From positions 1-64,000 of the forward strand of contig JAVBVS010000004.1 in NCBI GenBank assembly GCA_036677805.1: a stretch of 64,000 nt of DNA, given 5' to 3'. The position numbers were made by a program, and so were the translations under genes. This DNA is from SIG78 sp036677805. GTDB taxonomy: Bacteria; Verrucomicrobiota; Lentisphaeria; Victivallales; Victivallaceae. The notes under the pieces are model-generated. The model was not told the DNA's origin and searched no databases. It worked only from the letters and a program-made list of their open reading frames with translations. Shown here piece after piece: positions 20,076 to 28,443 of the stretch (positions within the stretch are counted from its first letter, which is position 1; the number at the start of each line of letters is the position of its first letter).

Positions 20076-20618
20076 TCAGTCCCAGAACAACACCTTCAAG
20101 CCGATGAAGATCAATACCGCGCCGCCGAGGATGTTGCAGCGGGCGCCCAGCAGATGCCCGGATGCGCGCCCCAGCCAGCCGGCGCCGGCGGCCAGCAGCG
20201 CGGTCACGACGCCGATGGTCGTCGCCTCCAGCCAGATGTTCGGCCGGTTCAGGCAGGCCAGACTCACGCCGACGACCAGCGCGTCGACGCTGGTGGCGAA
20301 AGCGAGTACGGTCAGCTGACGCAATCCGAAAACGGGAGGCGTTTTGCAATCGTGCTCGAAAATCATTTTGCCGCCGATGGCGAGCAGCAGAACCGCGGCG
20401 ACATGGCTGCCGTAATCCTGAACTTGGCAGCTGACCATCTCGCCCCCCAGCCAACCGATAACCGGCATAACCGCCTGAAAGCCACCGAAGAACAGGGCGC
20501 ACAGCAGGATGCGGCGCCAGGTGAATTCCCGGCGCTGGACCGCGCCGAGCGCCGCGGCCACCGCCGTAGCGTCCATCGCGAGGCCCAGGGCCAGGAGCAG
20601 GGTTTCCGGAAAATACAT
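20076..20618 (-). CDS. mntP: MntP-type manganese efflux pump
   Basis: 180 residues with six predicted membrane spans in two pseudo-repeats. Each repeat carries the conserved Asp motif of the family: GLAMDATAVAAALG near the N-terminus and ATSVDALVVGVSLA around residue 110. The pump exports Mn(II) across the inner membrane. No yybP-ykoY manganese riboswitch could be recognised in the short leader, unlike in many other bacteria. A TTGAAA/TATATT promoter lies at 20654-20681. The XRE-cupin gene follows on the same strand behind its own promoter. Confidence 0.88.
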   Translation of the reverse strand: MYFPETLLLALGLAMDATAVAAALGAVQRREFTWRRILLCALFFGGFQAVMPVIGWLGGEMVSCQVQDYGSHVAAVLLLAIGGKMIFEHDCKTPPVFGLRQLTVLAFATSVDALVVGVSLACLNRPNIWLEATTIGVVTALLAAGAGWLGRASGHLLGARCNILGGAVLIFIGLKVLFWD

Positions 20619-20653
20619 GACAACCTTTCAGAATTTTGCGATAAAACGGTTTT

Positions 20654-20681
20654 AATATAGCAGAGGTGAGGGCTTTTTCAA
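20654..20681 (-). promoter_or_regulatory. Candidate mntP promoter
   Basis: On the minus strand TTGAAA (20676-20681), 16-bp spacer, TATATT (20654-20659). It is back to back with the plus-strand promoter at 20691-20719. Confidence 0.45.
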
Positions 20682-20690
20682 TTGGAAGGT

Positions 20691-20719
20691 TTGTTTTTTA
20701 TCCGTTCCAGCGGTATATT
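20691..20719 (+). promoter_or_regulatory. Candidate promoter of the acyltransferase gene
   Basis: TTGTTT (20691-20696), 17-bp spacer, TATATT (20714-20719). Its position downstream of 20666 supports the ATG at 20753 as the start. Confidence 0.5.
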
Positions 20720-20752
20720 TTAAAGAATACAGGAGTCATCGGGAGATCGGGA

Positions 20753-21958
20753 ATGCTGGAACATTTGCAGTTGGACGAAAAAGCGCGCCGGCGGCTTGAG
20801 CCGCATTGGGCGCAGTCATTGCGGGATTTTGACGGCCGGATTCCGCAATTTCTTGAGGACGGGTATTTGCTGGAGGCCATGGCGCTGGCCGGAATTCCCG
20901 AGGAGTGCCGCGGCGAGGTGCTTGCGGCGGCGGCGGCGGTCCGGGCGAAGCGGACGCTGACCGTCCTGGCGTGGCATGTGCACTATATGTTGATCCATGA
21001 AGAGGATTGGCTGGGCGATTATCCCGATGTGGCGGAATGCGATTCCGGCATGTTCTATCTGCTGGCGGCGCTGGCGCTGGCCGGTCCGATCCGGGAAAGT
21101 TTCCGGCAAAAGGGCATCCCCGACGAATATCTCGACTGCTGCCGCCGCATTGAGGGTTATCGCCGGACCTACCTGGCCGGTTACGGCCGGAACGGCCTCA
21201 ACAAAACCCAGATTCACTGGATCCGCCACTACTATAAATTGCGCTGTTTCCGGGTCGGGCGGCTCGAATACATGCCCACCTCCAACGCTTTGTACAATAT
21301 TCAGGTTTTCCGCCACCGGACCGACGGCCGGATTCAGGCGCTGAGCGGCGATGCCGCCGGGCGTTTCGACCGCGAGGGCTGGCGGATGCTTCAAGCGGAA
21401 GACCCGGCGCGCGCCGTGATATCCGGCGGTTATGTGATGACTCCGGAACGGATCGTCGGCGTCGGGTTCCGGCCGAACGGGCGGGCGGCGCTGGAACCGG
21501 TGACTCTGGAGCTGCCCGAATGGGAGCGGGTGCTGGGTCCGGATGACCCGGTGCTGGGCTTGCATATCCCCGAAGGGGGGGCGATGACGCCCGACAAATG
21601 CCGGGATTCGCTGGTCCGGGCGCCGGCATTTTTCGACCGTTATTTCCCGGAACTCAAGCCGAAGGCGGTCTGTTGCATGTCGTGGATTTTCTGGCCTTGG
21701 TATCAGGAGGTGATCCCGGAATCGAATATCGCAAAGTTCCAGCGGATGCTTCATTTGTATCCGTCGCCGTCCGCGGGGAACGACGGCGAATACTTTATTT
21801 TCGGCCGCGCCGACAAGCGTTATGACGAGTATGGGCGCGACAATTCGATGCGCCGGCTGTTGCTGAGTCTGCTGGAAGCCGGGAAACCGCTTCGGGCGGG
21901 GGGCATGTTTCTGCTCCGGGAAGAAATCGAACGGCTCGGGCCGGCGGTGGCGCGGTAG
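20753..21958 (+). CDS. Acyltransferase-domain protein (GNAT-like C-terminal domain)
   Basis: 401 residues, cytoplasmic. The N-terminal half is helical; the C-terminal half contains VLGLHIPEGGAMTPDKCRDS followed by CCMSWIFWPWYQEVIPESN and a C-terminal FGRADKRYDEYGRDNS, a pattern I recognise from proteins annotated as acyltransferases with a GNAT-like C-terminal domain in Firmicutes and Lentisphaerota. The acyl donor and acceptor are unknown and no experimental function is known to me. Start at the ATG at 20753, with GGGAG seven bases upstream. It stands alone between divergent mntP and the GH78-like gene. Confidence 0.62.
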   Translation: MLEHLQLDEKARRRLEPHWAQSLRDFDGRIPQFLEDGYLLEAMALAGIPEECRGEVLAAAAAVRAKRTLTVLAWHVHYMLIHEEDWLGDYPDVAECDSGMFYLLAALALAGPIRESFRQKGIPDEYLDCCRRIEGYRRTYLAGYGRNGLNKTQIHWIRHYYKLRCFRVGRLEYMPTSNALYNIQVFRHRTDGRIQALSGDAAGRFDREGWRMLQAEDPARAVISGGYVMTPERIVGVGFRPNGRAALEPVTLELPEWERVLGPDDPVLGLHIPEGGAMTPDKCRDSLVRAPAFFDRYFPELKPKAVCCMSWIFWPWYQEVIPESNIAKFQRMLHLYPSPSAGNDGEYFIFGRADKRYDEYGRDNSMRRLLLSLLEAGKPLRAGGMFLLREEIERLGPAVAR

Positions 21959-22029
21959 TGCCGGGCTGCGGGAAAATTGGTTTTTTCCGGAAAATGTTGT
22001 CGCGGCGGATGAATTTGTCCGGCAAGTGC

Positions 22030-22057
22030 TTGTAAATCGAAAAACAGGCGCTACATT
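22030..22057 (+). promoter_or_regulatory. Candidate promoter of the second GH78-like gene
   Basis: TTGTAA (22030-22035), 16-bp spacer, TACATT (22052-22057); about 50 nt upstream of the ATG at 22111. Confidence 0.35.
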
Positions 22058-22110
22058 TTTCGGGATGCGTTTGAAAAGAGTCTGATTGCAATGGGAAAGA
22101 ACACGAATCG

Positions 22111-24258
22111 ATGGACAACTGCTACTCTCTGCCCGGCGCCCTTTGGATCGGGGGCCCCGGCAACACGCTGAACCGCCAATCTTTCGCCGTCCGGAAACCG
22201 CTCGCTGCGGCGTGGTTGACCATCGTTGCCGATCGTCACCACTATGCCCGCGAATCGTGGATGCTGTCGCCGGAGAGTCAGGACCCCGGCAACTGGCTTC
22301 TGGGCGGAAGTTTTCTCAAATACCGCATTTTCGTCAACGGCGTTCTGGCCGGGGCCGGGCCGTTTCGGGCGATCGGCGGCAACAGTTCGGTGCTGCACCG
22401 GTTTGACCTGCGGTCTTTTCTGACGGCGGGGGAGAATGTGCTCGGAATTTTCTCGCGCGGCGAGGCCAAGGGATTCGCGCTCGCGCTCGAATTGCAATAC
22501 GAAGACGGAACGAAGGAGACGCTTTGCAGCGATGGCGATTGGCGCCAGTGCAATGTGAATGAGGTTTATTGCCCGGTCTGCTGGGAACGGCAGTCGCTGT
22601 CGCAGGACTTCAAGGGCGGCCCCGGTCCCGGCGAATGGTACGAACACATCGACGGCCGGCGCTGGCCCGACGGCTGGCATGCCCCCGGGTTCGATGCCGC
22701 GGCGTGGCCGCAGGCGGAAACCTTCGGCGCGGTGACCGAAACCCTGGAGATGCCGGGGCTGGCCAACTACCAACCGGAGGCGGTGGCGCCCACGGTGATC
22801 AAAAAATTCGGTCCCGGCCATTACTGGATCGATTTCGGGCGCGAAGTGTTCGCCGGAATTGAGTTGACCGGCCCGGCGGCGGGCGGCGCGGTGGAGGTCC
22901 GGCTCAGCGAAAATTTGCTTTCCGACGGCCATGTCCAGTATATCATGCAGACCTTCAATTGCTATCAGGAGCTCTGGCGCTTCCGCGCCGGCGGGCAGAA
23001 GCTCGCCCATTTCGGATTGCGCATGTTTCGCTATGCCGAAGTGGTCGATTACGGCGACGAGCTGACTTCCGACCGGATCTGCGCGCGGACGATGAATACG
23101 CCGTTCGCCGAAAACGATGCGGCCTTCAGCTCCAGCGAAAAGAATCTTGAAGCCATCTGGCGGTTGTGCCGCAACACCATCAAGTATACCAACGCCGACA
23201 TCTATACCGACGGCCTGAGCCGCGAGCGCATCGCTTATGAGGCCGACAGTTACATCAACATGTTGACCGCGCTGAGCGTCGAGCCAAATTTCGACCTGGC
23301 ACGGCGTACGCTGCTCTATCAGATCGAGCACCCGACCTGGCCGTGCGAATGGATCCAATTCGTCATTCCGCTGGTCTACGAATATGTGATGGCCAGCGGC
23401 GATTTGAATCTTGCGCGGCAATTGTATCCGCGGCTGGCGGCCGATTTTTCCTTCCACAAATTGCGCGATGCCAACGGCCTGGTCCGCAAATTCCCGAAAG
23501 CCGTGATTGTCGACTGGCCGGAATCGCAACGCGACGGGTATGAATTCGGCGACTACAGCAATGTGCCGAACGCGTTTGTTTATTACGATCTGATTCTGCT
23601 GGCCGAGTTGTCGCTTTATCTGGGGTTGACGGCGGACTGCCGGCAGTGGAAATCGCTGGCGGCGGAGCAGCACGCGGCGTTCAACCGGGTGTTGTTCGAT
23701 GCCAAAACCCGGATGTACCGTGATTGCGCCGGGAGCTCGCACCATGCGGCGCACAGCACGTTTTTCGCGGCGGCCTTCGGGCTGGTCCCGGCGCACCAGC
23801 TGGCGGCCGCGGGCGATTTCATGGTCGGGAAAGGGATGGCCTGCAGCGTCTATGCCGCCCAGTTCCTGCTGGAGGCACTTTTCCGCTGCGGGCGGGGCGA
23901 CGCCGCGGTCGATCTGATCCTTTCGGAAGGGCCCGCCGGATGGCTGGCGATGCTCAAGGCCGGCGCTACCGCGACCTTTGAAGCCTGGAACGAAAAGGCC
24001 AAGCCCAATATGACCAAGGCCCATCCGTGGGGCTCCGCGGCCGGCAATCAGATCGTGCGCGGCATCTTCGGCTTGCGGCCGACCCAGCCGGGCTGGGCCG
24101 AATTCCGTTTCGATCCCGCGCCCGGCCGGATTGAGAAGGCCGCCATTATCGTACCGACGCCGCGCGGCTACGTTCATGCCGCGATCCGGAGAAGCCGTTC
24201 CGGGGTGGAGAAACAGTTGGAAATCAAGGCCGCGCCGGATCACAGCTGGCGGGGCTGA
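22111..24258 (+). CDS. Alpha-L-rhamnosidase-like glycoside hydrolase (GH78 type)
   Basis: 715 residues, no signal peptide. N-terminal beta-sandwich domains (about 1-300), with YRIFVNGVLAGAGPFRAI like the galactose-binding-like modules of rhamnosidases, precede an (alpha/alpha)6 barrel. YTDGLSRERIAYEADSYI near residue 370 is the GH78 counterpart of the usual DCPxRERxGWTGD catalytic segment; GATATFEAWNEKAKPNMTK and HPWGSAAGNQIVRGIFG form the C-terminal barrel end. The variation in the catalytic segment (DGLSRER) means the substrate may not be rhamnose. The ribosome site is weak. The next gene starts 35 bp downstream, so the channel-type operon may be read from the same promoter. Confidence 0.78.
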   Translation: MDNCYSLPGALWIGGPGNTLNRQSFAVRKPLAAAWLTIVADRHHYARESWMLSPESQDPGNWLLGGSFLKYRIFVNGVLAGAGPFRAIGGNSSVLHRFDLRSFLTAGENVLGIFSRGEAKGFALALELQYEDGTKETLCSDGDWRQCNVNEVYCPVCWERQSLSQDFKGGPGPGEWYEHIDGRRWPDGWHAPGFDAAAWPQAETFGAVTETLEMPGLANYQPEAVAPTVIKKFGPGHYWIDFGREVFAGIELTGPAAGGAVEVRLSENLLSDGHVQYIMQTFNCYQELWRFRAGGQKLAHFGLRMFRYAEVVDYGDELTSDRICARTMNTPFAENDAAFSSSEKNLEAIWRLCRNTIKYTNADIYTDGLSRERIAYEADSYINMLTALSVEPNFDLARRTLLYQIEHPTWPCEWIQFVIPLVYEYVMASGDLNLARQLYPRLAADFSFHKLRDANGLVRKFPKAVIVDWPESQRDGYEFGDYSNVPNAFVYYDLILLAELSLYLGLTADCRQWKSLAAEQHAAFNRVLFDAKTRMYRDCAGSSHHAAHSTFFAAAFGLVPAHQLAAAGDFMVGKGMACSVYAAQFLLEALFRCGRGDAAVDLILSEGPAGWLAMLKAGATATFEAWNEKAKPNMTKAHPWGSAAGNQIVRGIFGLRPTQPGWAEFRFDPAPGRIEKAAIIVPTPRGYVHAAIRRSRSGVEKQLEIKAAPDHSWRG

Positions 24259-24293
24259 GCCGCAGCTTGGAACTGCGGCCGCAGGGAGACGGA

Positions 24294-25091
24294 ATGTCCA
24301 TGGAATGGAAATTCGCATTGCTCGATCCGGAGGAACGGCTCGGCTTGTCCGCGGCCAAACTTACCGGGGTCGGCAACGTTGCGTCGCTGACGCTGGGGGT
24401 GGTCCTTTGCGCATTGTTTTATGGACTGCTGACTCTGGTTCGGCTGCGTTGGCCCACTCCCGCCGTGGAGATGTTTTTTCATGGCGGCGCGGCGCAGCGC
24501 AGTATGATTCCTTACTGGACGATGCTGCTTGCCATGTGGAGCCTGGCTATCCTGCTGTTCAAGCGGCGCAAGCTCAAGGTCCAGCGTGCGATTTTCGCGC
24601 TGGAGCTGCCCGGCGGTTCGCCTGCGGAACGGCTGTCCGCGTTGAAGGAGGCGGTTGATGCACCGGAAGAATTTCTGGCGACCCGGCGGCTGCAATACGA
24701 TTTGCAGTTGCAGATCGACGGCATCGGCCGGGCGGAACGTGCCGAAATGCTGGAAATCGCCGCCGGCAACGATGAAAAATATCTTGAGAGCACCTTCACT
24801 CAGCTGCGCGGTTTTATCTGGGCGATTCCGGTGCTGGGCTTCATCGGCACGGTGGTCGGGCTGGCGCGGGCAGTGGGCGGCTTCGGGCTGGTGCTGACCG
24901 GCGAAGGCGGACAACTGAGCGATATGCGCGGCGCCCTGAGCGGCGTGACCGGCGGGCTGGCGGTCGCTTTTGAAACCACGTTGATTGCGCTGGCGGCGGC
25001 ATTGGTGCTCCAGTTGCTGCTGACCATGCAGCTCAAGGCGGAAGAGGATCTGCTCGACGCCGTGCCGGATTTTCTGAACCGCTTTCAATAA
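24294..25091 (+). CDS. MotA/TolQ/ExbB-family proton channel subunit
   Basis: 265 residues with four likely membrane spans (about 28-50, 80-100, 175-198, 222-250) and a cytoplasmic loop between spans 2 and 3. IPVLGFIGTVVGLARAVGGF and GVTGGLAVAFETTLIALAAAL are the signature third and fourth spans of ExbB/TolQ/MotA proteins, which form pentameric proton- or sodium-driven rings around a dimer of single-span partners. Start at the ATG at 24294 after GGGAGA. It lies 35 bp after the GH78-like gene and 23 bp before the first single-span partner. No TonB, TolA or flagellar gene is present, so what it drives is unknown. Confidence 0.85.
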   Translation: MSMEWKFALLDPEERLGLSAAKLTGVGNVASLTLGVVLCALFYGLLTLVRLRWPTPAVEMFFHGGAAQRSMIPYWTMLLAMWSLAILLFKRRKLKVQRAIFALELPGGSPAERLSALKEAVDAPEEFLATRRLQYDLQLQIDGIGRAERAEMLEIAAGNDEKYLESTFTQLRGFIWAIPVLGFIGTVVGLARAVGGFGLVLTGEGGQLSDMRGALSGVTGGLAVAFETTLIALAAALVLQLLLTMQLKAEEDLLDAVPDFLNRFQ

Positions 25092-25114
25092 CCTTCCCGG
25101 GAGGTGGTCGGACC

Positions 25115-25903
25115 ATGTTCAACCGTCATCGCGCCATGCCTCCGGTTTCGTTCTTCGCTTTTCAGGATATCATTACCGGGGTGACCGGGGTGATGTTGAT
25201 TCTGGTGCTGTTGCTGATCGTTCACGCCTGGCAGAATCAAAGCGCCGGGACGGTGTTCGCCCCGCCGGCGGGCGACCGCGTGGCGGCGCAAATCGCGGTG
25301 CTGGAAGCGGAAGAGCACGCCTTGCTGCGGGAGCTCGACCGACAGCAGTCGGCCGCGCGGATTCAGAGCGTCCGGCAGTCGCGCCGGATGCGGTTGGCGG
25401 CGCTCGATGCGGCGCAATCCGAACTGACGGAAAAACTCGTCAATCTGAGACGGGAATCGGCTGTATTGCAAACGACTCTGTCCCGGAATGGCGGCGCTCC
25501 GCCGCCGGAAGCCCGGGAATACCTGACGCTCCTGAACGAGGAGCAAATCCTGCTTGAGAAATTTCATGATCGCCGGAACCGGCTTGAGATCGATCCTGCC
25601 CGATTGGAAAAGCCGCCGCTGCTGCTGGAGTGTCGCCGTTCGGAATGGGTGTTGACCCGTCCCGGCGCCGCGCCGCAATTGCTGGGCAAGGGTGCGCCGA
25701 CACTGACGGCGGCACTGACGGAATTGCGGACGATTCTGACGGAGCTCGGACCAGAGAAATATCTTCTGGTGATTGCGGTCCGCCCCGGCGCCGGCGATTA
25801 CATCGCCATGCTGACCCGGTCGCTCCGCCATGATTTTCCGGCATTGGAGCTGGCGGTCGAGGCGCTGCCGTCGGATCGTTCGGAAGCGCCGAGAATTCGG
25901 TGA
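25115..25903 (+). CDS. Single-span ExbD/MotB-like protein, first partner
   Basis: 262 residues. A short cytoplasmic tail leads into one membrane helix, FFAFQDIITGVTGVMLILVL (about 13-36), with Asp18 at the place of the ion-carrying Asp of ExbD/MotB. A long helical, probably coiled-coil segment (about 50-150) follows, then a small alpha/beta domain (KYLLVIAVRPGAGDYIAML) in the position of the ExbD periplasmic domain. I know no name for the family. Gene order (channel then single-span protein) and the Asp support a stator-like role. The ATG at 25115 follows GGGAGG. Confidence 0.65.
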   Translation: MFNRHRAMPPVSFFAFQDIITGVTGVMLILVLLLIVHAWQNQSAGTVFAPPAGDRVAAQIAVLEAEEHALLRELDRQQSAARIQSVRQSRRMRLAALDAAQSELTEKLVNLRRESAVLQTTLSRNGGAPPPEAREYLTLLNEEQILLEKFHDRRNRLEIDPARLEKPPLLLECRRSEWVLTRPGAAPQLLGKGAPTLTAALTELRTILTELGPEKYLLVIAVRPGAGDYIAMLTRSLRHDFPALELAVEALPSDRSEAPRIR

Positions 25904-25930
25904 GCAATGATAATCGACGGCCGATGTCGG

Positions 25931-25958
25931 TTGTGAAACCGGCTTACTGGCATATTAT
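25931..25958 (+). promoter_or_regulatory. Possible internal promoter before the second single-span gene
   Basis: TTGTGA (25931-25936), 16-bp spacer, TATTAT (25953-25958) in a 108-bp gap. Confidence 0.3.
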
Positions 25959-26011
25959 TATATTGATCGACGGGAAAATGACGGAATGACGACGGCGGGG
26001 AAAACAGCGAA

Positions 26012-26935
26012 ATGACGGCGGGGAAAATAATACGCCACTCCGGCGACAGTCTGGATTTGCTGCTGGACGCGGTCTGCAACATGTTCGGCGGGGTAATGTT
26101 CATCGCGCTGCTGGTGGTGGTGATTGCCTCATCGGCTCCGGTTCGGTCTTCCGGCACGGTGTCGGACTCCGCGGCGGCGTTGCGTCGCCAGCGTCTGCTG
26201 GCCGACCGCAACGCCGCGCTCCGGCGGCAGCTTGAACTGGTCCGGCTCCTGACTCCGGAAGGGGTTTCGGAAACGGGGGAAGGCGGCGACATCGCGGCGG
26301 AGGCGGACGCATTGGCGCGTTACCGCGCGGTGGAACGGGAATATCGTGCGGTGACACAGCAACTGCGCGAGCTTCGCACTGTCGCGCAACAGCAGGCCGG
26401 AGCGGACCGTGCGGCCGCAGATTGGCACGCTCTGCCCGAGACCGAGCGCCGGCGCGAAATCGAACGCCTGAAATTGCGCAATGATGCGCTGCGGCGCGAT
26501 ATTGCCGCGTTGCCGCCCGAGCCGTGGCGCTTTGCCCCGCCGGAAAAAACCCGTCTGCTGCCCTGGCGGATGATCCTTGCCGGGGGCCGGCTCTACCCGG
26601 TCGGCGACAATGCGGCGGTGCGGCAGCGCGGCAGCCATGATTCACCGGCGGCGATCTCCTATTTCCGTTATGGCGATGCCGATTACTGGCAATTGACGCC
26701 CCGGCCGGAGCGCGGCATTCCGGCGGACGAATTCGATTGGGAGGCGTGGCGCAACGAAGTGCCGTCGAATCGCTACTTCATCGATCTTCTGGTCGATCCC
26801 GGCGATATCGCCGCGGCGGCCGCGGTCCGGAGCGAACTCCGGCGGTTGGGCTACCGTCAGAGCTGGCAGGTACGGCGTCCCGAAGCGCTGGTGTTGACGG
26901 CACGGAAGGAAGACGGCTATGAAGCGTCGCGTTAG
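26012..26935 (+). CDS. Single-span protein, second ExbD/MotB-like partner
   Basis: 307 residues. The N-terminus has SLDLLLDAVCNMFGGVMFIA (about 13-32) running into one membrane helix, with Asp15 and Asp19 at its cytoplasmic edge. A long Arg/Glu-rich coiled coil (about 55-165) and a C-terminal alpha/beta domain with RYFIDLLVDPGDIAAAAAVR follow. Proteins with this LLDxxCNxFGG helix are, to my knowledge, widespread and unnamed in PVC bacteria. It is clearly different from the 25115 product but has the same layout (tail, acidic membrane helix, coiled coil, small domain). The gene overlaps the next one by 17 bp. Confidence 0.65.
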   Translation: MTAGKIIRHSGDSLDLLLDAVCNMFGGVMFIALLVVVIASSAPVRSSGTVSDSAAALRRQRLLADRNAALRRQLELVRLLTPEGVSETGEGGDIAAEADALARYRAVEREYRAVTQQLRELRTVAQQQAGADRAAADWHALPETERRREIERLKLRNDALRRDIAALPPEPWRFAPPEKTRLLPWRMILAGGRLYPVGDNAAVRQRGSHDSPAAISYFRYGDADYWQLTPRPERGIPADEFDWEAWRNEVPSNRYFIDLLVDPGDIAAAAAVRSELRRLGYRQSWQVRRPEALVLTARKEDGYEASR

Positions 26936-27425
26936 CCGATGGCTGGCTTATGCAGGATGCACGCTGCTGGCCGTGCTGTCACTGGGATCTCTGATCTGGC
27001 TTAATCTTCGGGAGCAGCCCCGGCGAACTGCTCCGCCTGCCGCGCGTGGAATGGCGCGCGGCGTTGCGTCCGGCGCCGATGCCGGCGCGGGGCCGCCGGA
27101 ACCCGGGCCGGACAGCGCGGAACAGGTGTTGCTGGCCGCGGAAAATGCCCGCACCGGCGCGCCGGAGCCGCCGGGGACCGCCGCGCTGTTCCGGACGGCG
27201 GAGACGGCGGTTCGGGCCGTGTTGACCGGAACTCCGGCGCGCTTCGCCCGTTACGGGCTGCCGGGCACCGGCATCGAGCTGGTGGCGGAAAATATTGCCG
27301 AAGTTTCCGGTGTGGTGGCGGTCGGCGGCCCCGGGAGCGAAGGGCAAACGTTGAGATATCGGGTGAAAATTTTGTTTCTTCCCGGCGGATATCGGGAAGC
27401 CCTGTGGCCGGAATTCGAGGAATAG
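26919..27425 (+). CDS. Small membrane-anchored protein of unknown function
   Basis: 168 residues. One N-terminal membrane helix (about 8-29, WLAYAGCTLLAVLSLGSLIW), a Pro/Ala/Gly-rich linker (about 35-70), and a small C-terminal domain ending YRVKILFLPGGYREALWPEF. The start lies 17 bp inside the preceding gene with GGAAG upstream, so it is translationally coupled to the four-gene set. I do not recognise the family. A periplasmic accessory or output subunit of the channel complex is possible, purely by position. Confidence 0.6.
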   Translation: MKRRVSRWLAYAGCTLLAVLSLGSLIWLNLREQPRRTAPPAARGMARGVASGADAGAGPPEPGPDSAEQVLLAAENARTGAPEPPGTAALFRTAETAVRAVLTGTPARFARYGLPGTGIELVAENIAEVSGVVAVGGPGSEGQTLRYRVKILFLPGGYREALWPEFEE

Positions 27426-27447
27426 GACTTTTTTTTGCGGGGGCGGG

Positions 27448-27476
27448 TTGAAAAACACAATCCGCAGTGCTATGTT
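27448..27476 (+). promoter_or_regulatory. Candidate promoter of tpiA-secG
   Basis: TTGAAA (27448-27453), 17-bp spacer, TATGTT (27471-27476); leader of about 115 nt before the tpiA ATG. Confidence 0.5.
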
Positions 27477-27597
27477 TTATAGATGATACTACTGCCTTCC
27501 GGCGAGACGATTGCAGCCGTGTCGGCCGGTTCGGAGTCGAGATACGGATCGATTTTCATAACGATTTGAACCTTTATAAGTTAAGGAGATGTGGATC

Positions 27598-28395
27598 ATG
27601 GCGCGTAAGGTGATTGTCGCGGGCAATTGGAAGATGAACAAAACCGCTTCGGAAGGCGTGGCGCTGGTCCGCGCGCTGAAGCCGCTGGTGGCCGACGTGA
27701 CGGCGGCGGAAGTGGTCGTGTGTCCGCCTTTTACGACCATCGGCGCGGTGGTGGACGCCTGTCGCAACAGCAATGTGAAGGTGGGTGCGCAGAACATTCA
27801 CTGGGCGGAATCGGGCGCGTTCACCGGCGAAATTTCCGGCGCGATGCTCAAGGAGGCCGGGGTGGAATATGTGATCATCGGCCACAGCGAACGCCGTCAG
27901 TATTTCGGCGAAACCGATGCCACCGTCAACGCCCGGCTCATGGCGGCGCTGAAAGCCGGCCTGAAGCCGATCGTCTGCATCGGCGAAACGCTTGAAGAGC
28001 GCGAGTCCGGTCGGACCGAGGCGGTCCTGGAAACTCAGCTCAAGGATGGACTCAAGGGACTGGATGCTGCCACCGCCGCCACCCTGGTGCTGGCTTACGA
28101 GCCGGTATGGGCGATCGGCACCGGCAAGACCGCGACTCCGGAAATGGCTCAGGAAACCCATGCGTTCATTCGCCGTACGTTCGCGACGCTTTTCGGCGCC
28201 GACGCTGCGGCCAAAGCCAGAATCCAATACGGCGGCAGCATGAAGGCGGACAACGCCGAAGCGCTGGTCGGTCAGTCCGACATCGACGGCGGTTTGATCG
28301 GCGGTGCGGCGCTCAAGGCCGACAGTTTTGCCGATCTGGTCAAAAATGCGGTGAAGGGCGCCGGCGGCTGCGGTTGCTGCTGCTGCGGCAGATAG
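27598..28395 (+). CDS. tpiA: Triosephosphate isomerase with a Cys-rich tail
   Basis: 265 residues. All catalytic elements are present: VAGNWKMNK with the substrate-binding Asn/Lys, IIGHSERRQYF with the catalytic His, and YEPVWAIGTGKTA with the catalytic Glu and the flexible loop. It interconverts glyceraldehyde-3-phosphate and DHAP in glycolysis. AAGGAG at 27583-27588 stands nine bases before the ATG at 27598, preferred over the ATG at 27589 that abuts it. Oddity: the C-terminus ends GAGGCGCCCCGR, a tail of about ten residues with five cysteines not seen in ordinary TPI. secG follows 48 bp downstream, the common tpiA-secG arrangement. Confidence 0.96.
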   Translation: MARKVIVAGNWKMNKTASEGVALVRALKPLVADVTAAEVVVCPPFTTIGAVVDACRNSNVKVGAQNIHWAESGAFTGEISGAMLKEAGVEYVIIGHSERRQYFGETDATVNARLMAALKAGLKPIVCIGETLEERESGRTEAVLETQLKDGLKGLDAATAATLVLAYEPVWAIGTGKTATPEMAQETHAFIRRTFATLFGADAAAKARIQYGGSMKADNAEALVGQSDIDGGLIGGAALKADSFADLVKNAVKGAGGCGCCCCGR

Positions 28396-28443
28396 GCTTT
28401 CGGGCGCGGTTCTTTCCGGCCCTAATATTAAGAGGTATATCAT

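Noticed and set aside
20619..20665. Manganese riboswitch (yybP-ykoY) before mntP
   Set aside because: The predicted leader is only about 30 nt and has none of the conserved loops.
22051..24318. 755-codon minus-strand frame opposite the second GH78-like gene
   Set aside because: Antisense shadow of the GH78-like gene; low-complexity Arg/Gln/His composition.
24294..27425. Zorya-type defence system
   Set aside because: A MotA-like channel is present, but there is no ZorC/ZorD/ZorE-like helicase or nuclease and no other defence gene nearby.
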